A stretch of 64,000 bases of DNA from Lachnospiraceae bacterium 3-1. Lineage in GTDB: Bacteria > Bacillota > Clostridia > Lachnospirales > Lachnospiraceae. Under the pieces are notes generated by a model, which was not told where the DNA came from, ran no database searches, and saw nothing but the letters and a program-made list of their open reading frames with translations. The stretch lies in NCBI GenBank assembly GCA_000403255.2, contig KE159571.1, forward strand, positions 62,001 through 126,000, in the 5' to 3' direction. The position numbers and the translations under genes are program-made. Below, in pieces: positions 33,159-42,506 of this stretch (its first letter is position 1; the number at the start of each line of letters is the position of its first letter).

Positions 33159-34216
33159 GATATAATACCTCCAAATACTGGGATGGATTCTTTATTCAAG
33201 GATATATTTCCTACTTCTCCATTTAATTTGACAGAAGAAAGGTCAATGATCCCATCGATCGCCAGAAGCCTTGCTTCGATCTGGGCCACTCGGATGATCT
33301 GCACCTCTTGCGCTTCCCATTGTTCACGCAATTGACCAAAATAATTTTCCACTGCCTGTTGCATCTGTGAATGCAGTGCTTCAAAACTATAACCTGTATC
33401 ATAAACCGCCTGTACCGTAACTTCGATGGGATATTCTTGTGGTGTGTCCACGGTTACAGTATGTCCAATAGGAGCAAGCCCTCCCCCTTTGCCATCCTGC
33501 AATGGATCTATTTCCTGCTGCACATGTTCCAGCAATTCTGTACTGGCCTTCCGGTATTCCGCATTCAAAATAGTCAGCTTCACGGTTCCTGCCCCTTTCC
33601 ATACAGGCGTTACTTTTACCGCTCCCACGCCAGAAATGGAATATGTTTTTTCTATGTAATCTTTTTTATTCCCGCCAAAGGCTTTCGAATGGAAGGAATC
33701 GAAATACTGTTTTCTTAAAACTTCTGTGTCCGTTTCCTCCTCCCCAGGAATTAAAACCTCAGTCAAAGTGGCTATTTCCAATCCTGGGATATAATAAACC
33801 GGAATAAGCCTCCCAAATATACTGTTTCCAGCTATTCCAGCCGTTTCACACCGTAAATTATAGCCCCGGTCCTCATTTTTCCCTACCACCTCATAATTTA
33901 ATTCTTCACAATTAAACCGTGTACCTTCTGCAATCTCCAATGTATCTGGTGTAAAAATCCCTCTTAAAACTGCATGTGTTGCCCCCTTTGGTTCAATTCC
34001 CCGCTCCTTTGCACGTCGTAGCAAAAACTCTCTGGAAGCAGTGTCTGCAAAGGTCTCCTTTAATATGACATCCAATTCGATGTACATAAGCTGCAACTCT
34101 ATAGCAGCCGGAGCAAGTGCATCATAAATAATAGAACCTTCTCTTTTGTCCATGTCGTCCGGCACACGTTCCAGCATTCTTTCTAATATGTCCTCAAATG
34201 TAACATCTTCATACAT
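33155..34216 (-). CDS. Baseplate J-like wedge protein (XkdT-like)
   Basis: The 353-aa protein has the Baseplate_J layout: start with DDMDKREGSIIYDALAP, the block RGIEPKGATHAVLRG, the region KAFGGNKKDYIEKTYSISGVG, and C-terminal beta-rich domains. It forms the wedge that changes shape before sheath contraction. It starts at the stop of the gp25-like gene. Confidence 0.92.
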   Translation of the reverse strand: MYEDVTFEDILERMLERVPDDMDKREGSIIYDALAPAAIELQLMYIELDVILKETFADTASREFLLRRAKERGIEPKGATHAVLRGIFTPDTLEIAEGTRFNCEELNYEVVGKNEDRGYNLRCETAGIAGNSIFGRLIPVYYIPGLEIATLTEVLIPGEEETDTEVLRKQYFDSFHSKAFGGNKKDYIEKTYSISGVGAVKVTPVWKGAGTVKLTILNAEYRKASTELLEHVQQEIDPLQDGKGGGLAPIGHTVTVDTPQEYPIEVTVQAVYDTGYSFEALHSQMQQAVENYFGQLREQWEAQEVQIIRVAQIEARLLAIDGIIDLSSVKLNGEVGNISLNKESIPVFGGIIS

Positions 34217-34617
34217 TAAATCTCCAACTCCTTTTCTGCCTGCATATTCCCAAAAACAGTATGAACAGTGAACATTGTCTTTACCATATGGCCAGATGTT
34301 TCAAAATCAAACCCATCTACACTTTCCACACGGTCATCCTGTAGTAGGGCCTCCGTAATCCTCCGTTCCAGCTCTGGGCAAACATAACTCAAAGGTTCCC
34401 CAAACAGGTCCAGAAGTTCTATCCCATAGTCCCAGGAATAAATTAAATATTGGTATCTTTCCGTATTCAATATTTTAAATATTGCCTGCTCCACTGCTTC
34501 TTGGTTATCTATTTTCCCACGCACTACCTTTTTCTCTCTATCCATCCTGTAATTTTTACTTGGCTCTTGCTCTATTTGAAAATCTTCTTCTAAAAACTCC
34601 ATTTCCGCTGGTATCAT
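34216..34617 (-). CDS. Baseplate protein (XkdS-like, gp25-type, DUF2634)
   Basis: This 133-aa protein has the gp25/DUF2634 pattern with DNQEAVEQAIFKILNTERYQYLIYSWDYGIELL in the middle. It is a conserved sheath-initiator wedge component. It is translationally coupled to both neighbours. Confidence 0.85.
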   Translation of the reverse strand: MIPAEMEFLEEDFQIEQEPSKNYRMDREKKVVRGKIDNQEAVEQAIFKILNTERYQYLIYSWDYGIELLDLFGEPLSYVCPELERRITEALLQDDRVESVDGFDFETSGHMVKTMFTVHTVFGNMQAEKELEI

Positions 34618-34952
34618 AGCACACTCCTGTCTAACACAATATATTTCTGTCCACCCTGCTGTCTTGCCAGAACAACTTTTTCTCCAACTGACAATCCATT
34701 CCTGATTGTGATTTCACGTACATCCTGCCCGTCAGTATCCACTGCCAATTTTATTTTATAATCTGTAACATTTCTCAGAAGAATTAACTGGGCGCTCCCA
34801 AGTATCATTTTCTGTTCCACATTTATATTTAATGGAGAAATGCTTTCCACAATTCCATAGCATAAATGTACGGGCTTAGAAGCTTCCACTGCTTCTATCG
34901 CCATCTTTTTTATCAATTTTACCAATGCTACCGCATCAGGCAATGAACTCAC
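34614..34952 (-). CDS. Baseplate protein (XkdR-like, DUF2577)
   Basis: This 112-aa beta-rich protein has an N-terminal helix (LPDAVALVKLIKKMAIEAVEASK) and an OB-like body. It matches the small XkdR-like gene that always lies between XkdQ and XkdS. It probably caps the hub. The name is based on position and size with family resemblance. Confidence 0.8.
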   Translation of the reverse strand: MSSLPDAVALVKLIKKMAIEAVEASKPVHLCYGIVESISPLNINVEQKMILGSAQLILLRNVTDYKIKLAVDTDGQDVREITIRNGLSVGEKVVLARQQGGQKYIVLDRSVL

Positions 34953-35934
34953 CCCCTCTGAGTGTCAAATCCATCCAGTGTTCACTTCCTTTGTATGTAT
35001 GAGTACACTTCTCTACCAGCATGAAATTTTTCACTTTTTTATCACCAAGATTCAGGTTTACAACAAGCATACTCCCTGCCCGTACTCTGTTATCCCCAAT
35101 TGCATTGCTAATTCTCAAATTCCTAGTTTTCTGATTGTAAAGTTTTAGCAAGGCATCTGCTTTGGCTTTCCCGTTTTCCCCTTTCTGTAACGTATCAAAG
35201 TACTGAAGAATTCCCCAACGATTCATGTTTGAACTGTCCTGAGCAATGTAGATATCCCGTTTTCCGGTTTCCTCGTCATTATATGCCAGCTTTATCCGGT
35301 TATAGGTATTGTCATCAATACTGGAAGTATAATCAAAACTTTCTCCCGTCCCTTCATCAATCAATAAATATTTTTCTTTTTGCTTTACATACATATTTGC
35401 TATGTTCTTCATGGTCAACTTTCCAAAGTCATCATAAAGCACATATATTTCTTTTTTATTCTGCATGGTTAAATCAAGAGCATTCTCTATCATTTCAAAT
35501 AAAGATGTGTTTTCTTCTACTCTGGACGGAATAATGTACCCAGTGTCCTGCACGTCTCCTACCCGCAATTTATAATCAGCTGCAATCATTTTCACAAGCT
35601 GGCTTGCCGTTTTCCCCTCATAAATCCTCGTGTCCTTATTGTTCAGATACCGGAGCTGATCATATGCGGTAACCGTGACTTCCTGTACCTTTCCCTCTCT
35701 GTTGGAACGCTGCTGTTTAAACACAAACCCAAAGAAAATTTTCTTTCCATTCACTTTAAGTCTGACTGGACAACCTTCGGAAAAACTTAGTTTTTTATCT
35801 TCCAATACTTTAAAGGTTAATTTCCCTGGCGCACCCCGGCGTTCTGTTGACCACTCAATTCCTTCCTCTAAGGCAGGCTCAAATATCTTTGTCCCGTTTG
35901 CATTGCCTATCAGGAGTTCTACATTTGCTTTCAT
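34936..35934 (-). CDS. Baseplate hub protein (XkdQ-like)
   Basis: The 332-aa protein begins with a gp27-like region (GIEWSTERRGAPGKLTFKVLEDKKLSF), and includes TAYDQLRYLNNKDTRIYEGKTASQ split over several strands. XkdQ-like proteins form the central hub carrying the tail spike. It overlaps the DUF2577 gene by 17 bp. Confidence 0.88.
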   Translation of the reverse strand: MKANVELLIGNANGTKIFEPALEEGIEWSTERRGAPGKLTFKVLEDKKLSFSEGCPVRLKVNGKKIFFGFVFKQQRSNREGKVQEVTVTAYDQLRYLNNKDTRIYEGKTASQLVKMIAADYKLRVGDVQDTGYIIPSRVEENTSLFEMIENALDLTMQNKKEIYVLYDDFGKLTMKNIANMYVKQKEKYLLIDEGTGESFDYTSSIDDNTYNRIKLAYNDEETGKRDIYIAQDSSNMNRWGILQYFDTLQKGENGKAKADALLKLYNQKTRNLRISNAIGDNRVRAGSMLVVNLNLGDKKVKNFMLVEKCTHTYKGSEHWMDLTLRGGEFIA

Positions 35935-35945
35935 CTATATTTCTC

Positions 35946-36650
35946 CTATATTGCCGGGATGGTTAGCGCCTGTCCCGGGTAAATCAAATTTGGATCCCCT
36001 CCAATGACATCTCTGTTTGCATCATAGATGACCGTGTACAAGGAACCATTTCCATAAAAATACTTTGCAATATTCCACAGACAGTCCCCCTTCACCACCG
36101 TATATGTCTTCGGCTCTGACGGTGCTGGAGAATTATCTGTTTCTCGTTTCAGCGTCAATGTTTTTCCTGTTTTCTCGGCAGCCTTCTTCTTTTTCTTTTT
36201 GACAATTTTTACTGTCTTCGTCCCAAATTCCCTGTATTGTTTTAGCTTTATCTTTACTTTTACATCATTTCCTTCATCGGCATCCTCCACAATTGTATAC
36301 TCTTCCATGGACACCCTCATATTAGTTCTAAAAAGTGATTTTCCATTGGGAAGCTGACGGGAAACAATGAATTGGAAAGGCTTTTGGCTCGTTTTTAACT
36401 TTTCAAATTCTTCCAGAAAATACACTGCACGTCTAAATGTACGCTCGCTGGGCACAAAATGATACCGCACCTGGGGAAGCAAGCATTCAAACTCAATTTC
36501 CGTCAGCCCCGCTTTTTTCAAAAGATTTACCTGCTCCCCATTGATTAATGTTACCGTCTTGTTTGTATTGCTGATTTTGATTTGTAATTTTTCTGGAGGA
36601 ACTGGGAGATGACACTTTTTCAAATAAAAGTTATATTTTTCTTCTTTCAT
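35946..36650 (-). CDS. LysM-containing baseplate/hub protein (XkdP-like)
   Basis: This 234-aa protein has an N-terminal region with [20 protein letters not shown] and a C-terminal LysM repeat ([29 protein letters not shown]). XkdP-type proteins link the hub to the tape measure. LysM may bind peptidoglycan. It touches the tape measure stop. Confidence 0.88.
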   Translation of the reverse strand: MKEEKYNFYLKKCHLPVPPEKLQIKISNTNKTVTLINGEQVNLLKKAGLTEIEFECLLPQVRYHFVPSERTFRRAVYFLEEFEKLKTSQKPFQFIVSRQLPNGKSLFRTNMRVSMEEYTIVEDADEGNDVKVKIKLKQYREFGTKTVKIVKKKKKKAAEKTGKTLTLKRETDNSPAPSEPKTYTVVKGDCLWNIAKYFYGNGSLYTVIYDANRDVIGGDPNLIYPGQALTIPAI

Positions 36651-39025
36651 TAAAAATGCACCCCTTCCGTTGCAATTTTTGCTGCTTCGCCTACCGCATC
36701 CGTAAGCTTTCCAACAATTCCATCTAAATCCATGTCCGACGAAACATTATTATGATTCGTCTGCTCAATCTTCACCTCTGCCACAGTAAATCGGTTTATC
36801 GTTTCCTGTTCTGCTATGTCACGCAAATATTTTAAATCCTCCTGGGTAATCTCTACAGAATCTTTCATTGCTCCAGTATTTCCCGCTATGTCGCTAATAT
36901 CCCCAGCTACACCGCTATTGTCCATTCCTGTTGCAATGTTATTGCCTATCCCCGCTGCAGCAGCTCCTCCCACATCTGGCATATAATCCTCGGGATTCAG
37001 GCCGCTACCAATATCGGTTAATCCATCTAACAGACCAGAAACTTTATTATCAATCCCCTGTCCAAAATTATAGCCTGCATCCCATGCCCCACTATATTCA
37101 AAGCGGTCAAGATGGTAGTCTGACCCATTCACTTTCTCTATGACCTCTTCGCCTTTTCCAAAGGTTTCATCTACCCAGTTTCCAAGGGAACCACGCCACT
37201 TTGAAACAGCACCAGATAAGTTTGATCCAAATATAGTGTCTATTGCGGATGCCAGGCTTTCTAATATCCCTAGAATACAATCGCCTAAATCAAAAAACAG
37301 CCTTGCAATTGAGCCTACCGGATCGTTAAAAACATTCGCAAAAAAATTGGCAAATGTTGCTATAAAATTCCAAAGCACACAGAAAATATCTATCACAAAA
37401 TTAATCACTGTAACAATCAAATTCCCAATAAATGCCCCTGCAATGGCAAAAACACCGCAAATAATACCTGTTGCAGATATGGAAGTTCCGGCAAAATGAT
37501 TTACTGCCTCAACTGCTGCATAAAAAACTGCAATTAGCGCAATAATTATTAGAATCACAGCCATTACTGTTCCGCTCGTTATGACACCCCATATAGCGCT
37601 AGCAGTTATCATAATACTTGTAGCTATTGCACATAGCAACTGCCATCCATAATACACCGCAAGGGCTGCCGCCACTCCATAAACAATCGGGGAAATCCAC
37701 GACCAATTTTCCGCTATCATATTTGCGCCATTCACCAACAATCCAACCACCCATAACACAATCGCCCCCATCACCGAAAATGCCTGGATGATGCCATTTG
37801 CAAATTCCCACAACGCCTGACTGCCTGCAAGCTGTTCCAAAATTGGATTTGCAAGTTCAGCCAGCATAGATAATGCGCCTGCTGCATTGTCCACAACCTC
37901 CTGGAATGCATGGCTGTTTGCAATGTCATTGAGATTCTGTAAAAGGGGCTGCAATGCCATCAGAGCTGTATTCTGCAAAGAAGTTCCAATCTGTTCAAAC
38001 GTCATCGGCATACGCCCAAACTTTTCATTCGTTTCATCTGCTGCCGCAAACATAGCAGCTTTTACCACATTAGCCGTAATCTGCCCTTCTGTGGCCATAT
38101 CCCTTAACTGGCTCTTTGGGACCTCCATGTAGTCTGCTATCGTCTGAATAATGTTGGGAGCTTGTTCCAATATATTATCAAATTCTCCTCCACCTAGAAC
38201 GCCAGAGCCCATAACCTGGGTTAGCTGCTGCATGACAGCTTCCGTCCCAGATGTCCCAGCGCCTGCAAGGGCAGAATGTTTATTTATCTGCTCAATAAAA
38301 GCAACCATTTCCTCATTACTGGAAAATGCATCCCCCGCCATGAATCCCATCTTAGAAACCGCATCCGCTGTTGTCTGATAAGAGCTTCTTGCCCGTTCCG
38401 CTGAAAGAAAAATCATGTTCTGCAAAGCCTCCGTGGTCTGCAATCCATCATTCATCATATCCAGACGAGCCGTTGTGGACGTAAGCTGATCAGACAAAGA
38501 GATTGCCGCCGACAGATTCTGTAGGGTGACATAATTAGAAATCACCCCTCCAATTGCACGTATCAGGCCCATAACATGACTTGTTCCATCCTGTATCTGT
38601 TGGCTAAACCGTCCCTGCTCATCCACATTATCCCGAATATACCTCTCTGTACTCCCCACCGTCTGAGAAAGCCTTAGATATGCTCCATTTGCTGCCGAAA
38701 CATCCATATTCTCCATAGCGTGATTCAAGTTGTTCTGCTGCCGTACTGCCAGATTTAACTGTGTACGCAGCTGTTCCAATTCTGTATTTGCCATATCTGT
38801 GCCAAGATTCATCGGATTGCTTTCTATTAATGCCTGCAATTCAATCCCTGTCTGGTGAATGGTGTCCCTTGCTTCTACCATGGATGACATATCAATATTA
38901 ACATTTAATGCCTGCTGCATATCATGCACAGAAGATATCACCAGATCAACAGCTCCTACCAAATCATACTGTACGCTGCCAAAACAATCCTGTAATTCAA
39001 TTCCTGCCTGGCCCAATCCTTTCAC
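36650..39025 (-). CDS. Tail tape measure protein (tailocin)
   Basis: This frame of up to 791 aa has the tape measure N-domain ([47 protein letters not shown]-like), a long hydrophobic core (~residues 430-560), and a Gly-rich C-terminus. The first start is a GTG at 39025; a TTG at 39016 has a better GAGGTGAAAGG site. The tail is predicted to be of ordinary length for R-type particles. It follows the frameshift extension. Confidence 0.9.
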   Translation of the reverse strand: MKGLGQAGIELQDCFGSVQYDLVGAVDLVISSVHDMQQALNVNIDMSSMVEARDTIHQTGIELQALIESNPMNLGTDMANTELEQLRTQLNLAVRQQNNLNHAMENMDVSAANGAYLRLSQTVGSTERYIRDNVDEQGRFSQQIQDGTSHVMGLIRAIGGVISNYVTLQNLSAAISLSDQLTSTTARLDMMNDGLQTTEALQNMIFLSAERARSSYQTTADAVSKMGFMAGDAFSSNEEMVAFIEQINKHSALAGAGTSGTEAVMQQLTQVMGSGVLGGGEFDNILEQAPNIIQTIADYMEVPKSQLRDMATEGQITANVVKAAMFAAADETNEKFGRMPMTFEQIGTSLQNTALMALQPLLQNLNDIANSHAFQEVVDNAAGALSMLAELANPILEQLAGSQALWEFANGIIQAFSVMGAIVLWVVGLLVNGANMIAENWSWISPIVYGVAAALAVYYGWQLLCAIATSIMITASAIWGVITSGTVMAVILIIIALIAVFYAAVEAVNHFAGTSISATGIICGVFAIAGAFIGNLIVTVINFVIDIFCVLWNFIATFANFFANVFNDPVGSIARLFFDLGDCILGILESLASAIDTIFGSNLSGAVSKWRGSLGNWVDETFGKGEEVIEKVNGSDYHLDRFEYSGAWDAGYNFGQGIDNKVSGLLDGLTDIGSGLNPEDYMPDVGGAAAAGIGNNIATGMDNSGVAGDISDIAGNTGAMKDSVEITQEDLKYLRDIAEQETINRFTVAEVKIEQTNHNNVSSDMDLDGIVGKLTDAVGEAAKIATEGVHF

Positions 39026-39026
39026 C

Positions 39027-39215
39027 TCACTTTCTTTTTGCCTGTGATTTTATCTTTTTCTCTTCCTTTTTATCATTCTCTATCTTTATATTAATAGCCG
39101 CTATCACAAACGCTTTTTCCTGTTCTTCCATCCGTAAGAATGCGGATGGAAGAATATGCAGTTTCAGGAGAGCATAATAGGCATAATTTGCCTCCCAATC
39201 CCCTCCATCTATTAG
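39027..39215 (-). CDS. -1 frameshift extension of the tailocin chaperone
   Basis: After a -1 slip at A_AAA_AAC the frame continues CTA ATA GAT and so on for about 62 codons, ending at a TGA at 39027-39029. The peptide has a helical part (NYAYYALLKLHILPSAFL) and a basic tail (EEKKIKSQAKRK). It overlaps the start of the tape measure gene. The layout repeats that of prophage 1. Confidence 0.8.
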   Translation of the reverse strand, partial: LIDGGDWEANYAYYALLKLHILPSAFLRMEEQEKAFVIAAINIKIENDKKEEKKIKSQAKRK

Positions 39216-39643
39216 TTTTTTGCTTCATCCACCTTCTCCTGAAAGGATGACTGAAATCCCTGGAATTTCTGAACATATTCCGCAAGCATATTATATTCTC
39301 CAGGGTCATCCACCATCTCCAGCAAAAGATCCTCCGGTGTCTTCACTCCATAGGAATCCTGCAATTGTGCATCATATAAATCCGGGTATTCTATAGAAGC
39401 TGCAATCATCTTTCTAATATATTCAGCAGATTTCAGCCTTGGCCGATATACATTTGGCTTTCCAGTCACCGGAACATCAATGGTACACTGCTCCCTGATT
39501 TCCTCATTTTCTTTGGAAGAAATATGACGGAACTCCCATTCCAATGGTTTTCCATTTTCATCCCGAAGGGATTCTGTCACAATGTGCTTTTCATTCTCCT
39601 TTACCATTTTATTTGCTTTCATAAATCTTGAAAATTCTGACAT
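39212..39643 (-). CDS. Tail assembly chaperone (XkdN-like), tailocin
   Basis: This 143-aa protein lies between tube and tape measure. The ATG at 39643 with GAGAGGATC is chosen; the longer frame to 39691 has no site. It is acidic and helical (SAEYIRKMIAASIEYPDLYDA; KTPEDLLLEMVDDPGEYNML). Its last codons hold the slip site. The sequence differs clearly from the prophage 1 chaperone, so the two frameshifts are not a recent copy. Confidence 0.85.
   Translation of the reverse strand: MSEFSRFMKANKMVKENEKHIVTESLRDENGKPLEWEFRHISSKENEEIREQCTIDVPVTGKPNVYRPRLKSAEYIRKMIAASIEYPDLYDAQLQDSYGVKTPEDLLLEMVDDPGEYNMLAEYVQKFQGFQSSFQEKVDEAKN
39215..39221 (-). promoter_or_regulatory. Slippery heptamer A_AAA_AAC (tailocin chaperone)
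   Basis: The chaperone ends GCA AAA AAC TAA. The heptamer is in frame and the -1 frame is open to the tape measure start. It matches the site at 2515-2521. Confidence 0.85.
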
Positions 39644-39715
39644 ATCCTGATCCTCTCTTTCTAATTTTTTAGGGAAGAAGTCCTGTCCCAAAGACTTCTT
39701 CCTGTCATATGATTT

Positions 39716-40198
39716 TTAATTCCCTGTCAGTTCATTGAACTCTTGTTCCAAATCCCAGCTTTCAAACGTGCCGGATAGCTCTTCATCCAAAATCTCTTCC
39801 CCAGCTTGGAATTTCGCCAGTGTAAAGCTGTCGCACAGGCATCCATAATGGACAATGGTCTGCCTGCCAGCCTTACTGGTAGGATCCTCATTGATCACCT
39901 GCATTTCAAAGTACGGCAATGTCCCTTTTTTCTGGTATTCCTCTGCCATTTTTCGAAAAACGGACTGATTATAATGAGCTTTGCCACTCCAGGTCCCTTT
40001 CCCCCCGGCTGCTTTATGCCCCATTCCAATCTTCCCAAGAATTGGCACATCCTTAATTTGCACTTCCCATTTGCTTTCAAATTCTGTCATGCTCATAAAA
40101 TTATAACGCCTGTTGCCAATGCTGATATGGCATTCCGCTGTTCCGCCATATACAGCATCATTCCCACTCATAATTCCCATTTTTGCCTCCTCTGCCAT
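39716..40198 (-). CDS. Contractile tail tube protein (XkdM-like), tailocin
   Basis: The 160-aa protein has the XkdM pattern NDAVYGGTAECHISIGNRRYN and GTWSGKAHYNQSVF. It follows the sheath gene. It forms the rigid inner tube of the tail particle. Confidence 0.9.
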   Translation of the reverse strand: MAEEAKMGIMSGNDAVYGGTAECHISIGNRRYNFMSMTEFESKWEVQIKDVPILGKIGMGHKAAGGKGTWSGKAHYNQSVFRKMAEEYQKKGTLPYFEMQVINEDPTSKAGRQTIVHYGCLCDSFTLAKFQAGEEILDEELSGTFESWDLEQEFNELTGN

Positions 40199-40216
40199 AA
40201 ATTAAAAACTCCTTTC

Positions 40217-41530
40217 TTACGCAACTGTACAAACAATAAACAATTTATCCATGGAATTGGTCACTGTAATTGCATCAGACACAACCACGGACTTCTTTGT
40301 ATCACCCTGCTGCACCACCACATCTTTCTCTGAGAATCCTTCAATGGCCTGGATCTGTTCCAGCTCCCGGTGATGCTTAACAATATCTGACCAAAGAGAA
40401 ACACGTCCCGCATTGTTATTGGGAACTGCGCCAAGATATTTGGTGTTAAACAACACTGCAATATCATTTCCGATCTGGTCAATTATCCTAACTGTCTGAT
40501 TTTCCTTAAAGATATCCCCCTGAGTGTCCGAAACAGTTACCATGGTGTTAATATCTTTCAGTACACGAATATCCAAGCCAACCTTATGGAAAACAAATTC
40601 ACCTGCTGCAATGGCCTTTCTCAGCTCATTCTGTGTATCATCCGCTTTCATTTTAAATTCCCCATTATACACACGGTTCTGACAGCTCTTATTCACTTCA
40701 CAGCCTGCCAGGGCCCCAGTGACCCAATAGACAATGCTTCCTGCACCCCATCCTTCTTCTTCTGCTGCTTCATTTTTTACACTGACTGCACCATAATAAT
40801 CTGCCTTTGCATAATCAAAAAGAACTAGTTGAAACTTAATGCCAATTTCATCTCTCATTCGTTTCACATAAGAAACAAACAGGGATTTTGTAACATCATC
40901 TTCCACCGTCAATCCCATTGTGTGGAAAGTATACCCTTCCATCTTATCAAGATATTCCTGATAAGCAGCTCCTTCTACCGTGCCATTTGCACCTCCCGTC
41001 AATGGAACTGCCGCAGACGCCTCTAACACCGCATCCGTCTTCCATTTCACATATTTATTGGCCGTTAAATCTTCTGCTTTTGCAACTTTTTGCTCATCGA
41101 CAACTGCAACGTCAAGCATAGTTTTCACATCAAACATGGTTTCGTCATCCGCATTTACCTGAATAATGATTTTCAGATCATTTCCACGTACTCCACTATA
41201 GAGAGCCTCCGCATAATCATTCGACGCCTTTGTGCCATTTCCATTCAGCCTATATCCATAAAAAGTCCGAATGTTTAAAAATAAATCTCTTAACCCCTTC
41301 ATTTTTTCATGGGTATAATCATAACCAAAGATTTCCATACTGTTTTCCCGTAAATCATCACTGCTCACTTCAAACACTTCTCCAGAGATTCCCCAGTCCA
41401 GCTCCAGGGGCATGGTTGCAATCCCCCGCTCAGACAATGCAGCATTGGCTGAAGCTGCCGAAATAAAATTCACATATGCGCCTGGGAGCGCTTTGTTTTG
41501 AGTTGTAAATGTACCGCCTCCTAAAGACAT
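40217..41530 (-). CDS. Tail sheath protein, tailocin
   Basis: The 437-aa protein starts MSLGGGTFTTQNKALPGAYVNF, the typical sheath start, and has LELDWGISGEVFEVSSDDL, YRLNGNGTKASNDYAEALYSG and a conserved C-terminal region (VKHHRELEQIQAIEGFSEKDV). It is complete, with no frame break. An intact contractile sheath is what one expects of a working R-type particle. Confidence 0.93.
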   Translation of the reverse strand: MSLGGGTFTTQNKALPGAYVNFISAASANAALSERGIATMPLELDWGISGEVFEVSSDDLRENSMEIFGYDYTHEKMKGLRDLFLNIRTFYGYRLNGNGTKASNDYAEALYSGVRGNDLKIIIQVNADDETMFDVKTMLDVAVVDEQKVAKAEDLTANKYVKWKTDAVLEASAAVPLTGGANGTVEGAAYQEYLDKMEGYTFHTMGLTVEDDVTKSLFVSYVKRMRDEIGIKFQLVLFDYAKADYYGAVSVKNEAAEEEGWGAGSIVYWVTGALAGCEVNKSCQNRVYNGEFKMKADDTQNELRKAIAAGEFVFHKVGLDIRVLKDINTMVTVSDTQGDIFKENQTVRIIDQIGNDIAVLFNTKYLGAVPNNNAGRVSLWSDIVKHHRELEQIQAIEGFSEKDVVVQQGDTKKSVVVSDAITVTNSMDKLFIVCTVA

Positions 41531-41532
41531 CC

Positions 41533-41751
41533 TTATTTCACCTTTCCTTTCATATAATTTTCTATCATCTGTTCTGTTTGCTTCACCGTATAATGCTTAT
41601 CCGACTCTAAAAGAGCATTTATAATGTCTTTCCTGTTCTGAAACCGTTCCGAGTTCAGCAACTGCTCTTTCGTAAACAAATTTTCTGTTCTTTCCGATTT
41701 CCCGAATTTTGCGCCTTCTGGTTTTTCTAATGCTTTACTTTTCACCGCCAT
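41533..41751 (-). CDS. Small tail protein, 72 aa
   Basis: The ATG at 41751 has an AGGTGAG site. The protein is charged and helical (LFTKEQLLNSERFQNRKDIINALLE). A small gene at this place, between tail terminator and sheath, is common in Clostridia contractile tails. The function is unknown. The longer frame to 41835 overlaps the terminator gene. Confidence 0.68.
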   Translation of the reverse strand: MAVKSKALEKPEGAKFGKSERTENLFTKEQLLNSERFQNRKDIINALLESDKHYTVKQTEQMIENYMKGKVK

Positions 41752-41755
41752 CTTC

Positions 41756-42184
41756 TCACCTGCCTTTCGCCTTGATATTTCCCTCCAATTCTTCCATGGT
41801 TGGAAGGGATACTGCCTTTTCAACATACACATCATAATTTACAAAAAAGTTCAAGATTCCATTTACAAATTCACATTTTCTCTTGGTTCCCTTGATCAAT
41901 GTTCCGCCAACGTCCAGGGATTCCAGGCACTGGAAAAGGCGTTCCGCAACATCATAGCGCTCCCTCTTGTCATGCCCCTTCTGTTCTGGGAAATATTGGA
42001 GGCAAAACATGTTTTCTCTGAAATCCCGATTTCCCAGGAACAATCTGGATGTGGGGTTTATACAGGAAATAAAGAAATACGGCCTTGTTAAATCTTGTTG
42101 AATTTCCTCCATGTGAATTTCATAATGGTCACCAAATTCAGCGCTTAGGGTAGTACGGATAGCTTCAATGATTTCATTTATCAT
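41756..42184 (-). CDS. Tail terminator, tailocin
   Basis: This 142-aa protein has the same family look as 4473-4919 (start MINEIIEAIRTTLSAEFGDH; TRPYFFISCIN; RLFQCLESLDV). It ends the tube and sheath at the top of the tail. It is the most upstream intact tail gene. Its ATG overlaps the stop of a gp10-like stub, just as its counterpart overlaps gp10 in prophage 1. Confidence 0.8.
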   Translation of the reverse strand: MINEIIEAIRTTLSAEFGDHYEIHMEEIQQDLTRPYFFISCINPTSRLFLGNRDFRENMFCLQYFPEQKGHDKRERYDVAERLFQCLESLDVGGTLIKGTKRKCEFVNGILNFFVNYDVYVEKAVSLPTMEELEGNIKAKGR

Positions 42185-42243
42185 GGCAAAATACCTCTTA
42201 ACAGTTTTTCAATCTCATTTTCCAGCATCTCTGTGACTATTTT
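42181..42243 (-). pseudogene. Remnant: C-terminal ~20 aa of a gp10-like head-tail protein
   Basis: The frame ends TEMLENEIEKLLRGILP and then TGA, with ATGA overlap to the tail terminator. In prophage 1 the intact gp10-like gene ends in the same kind of Leu/Glu/Lys helix with the same ATGA overlap. It is out of frame with the scaffold stub before it. It is the downstream edge of a head-module deletion. Confidence 0.65.
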
Positions 42244-42326
42244 TCCAGTTCCTTTTTGGATGCTTTTGCCGCTTTTTCAGCCAGCTCTTCTCTGATGCCA
42301 AGGGCTATAAATTCTTCCTTTTTCAT
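42237..42326 (-). pseudogene. Remnant: N-terminal 29 aa of a capsid scaffolding protein
   Basis: After GGAGGAAGTCA the ATG at 42326 begins MKKEEFIALGIREELAEKAA and stops at a TAG after 29 codons. This opening is typical of GP20-type phage scaffolding proteins of Firmicutes, which are usually ~170-200 aa. The ribosome site is intact, so a short peptide may still be made. It is a stub left by deletion of the scaffold, capsid and connector genes. Confidence 0.7.
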
Positions 42327-42451
42327 TGACTTCCTCCTTCCTCTTCACTTGTTGCCCGGTTGTGTCCGGTAATATCCCGTTCTTTTTCGCCTGCGGTACT
42401 GGAAAGGCGGTATACATTGCTACCTATTTTGTCGTGTTTTGCTTCCACGAC
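42323..42451 (-). pseudogene. Remnant: C-terminal 42 aa of a minor head protein
   Basis: An open frame without start codon, right after TAATAA, reads VVEAKHDKIGSNVYRLSST and ends EEEGGSQ with a TGA that overlaps the scaffold ATG (ATGA). Such a coupling to a scaffold gene is where a portal or minor head protein ends. The 5' part of the gene is gone, replaced by the late promoter. Confidence 0.6.
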
Positions 42452-42504
42452 TTATTAGCATATTAGCACACCAGTTCGGGACATTTGGGACATTCGGGAC
42501 AAAC
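42451..42504 (-). promoter_or_regulatory. Predicted late promoter with three 9-bp iterons (tailocin)
   Basis: On the minus strand three direct 9-mers (GTTTGTCCC, GAATGTCCC, AAATGTCCC; 42478-42504) start 2 bases after the regulator stop. Twelve bases later comes TAATAT (42460-42465) and then GCTAATAAG. Prophage 1 has the same arrangement with a different 9-mer. It would drive the whole tail operon. Confidence 0.65.
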
Positions 42505-42506
42505 TT

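Noticed and set aside
1-42184. The two tail modules as one phage split by an inversion
   Set aside because: Both modules have their own sheath, tube, chaperone, tape measure and late regulator, all diverged, so they are two elements.
42185-42506. A normal intergenic gap with one small gene of 29 codons
   Set aside because: The ATGA couplings on both sides and similarity to head-gene ends make deletion scars a better reading.
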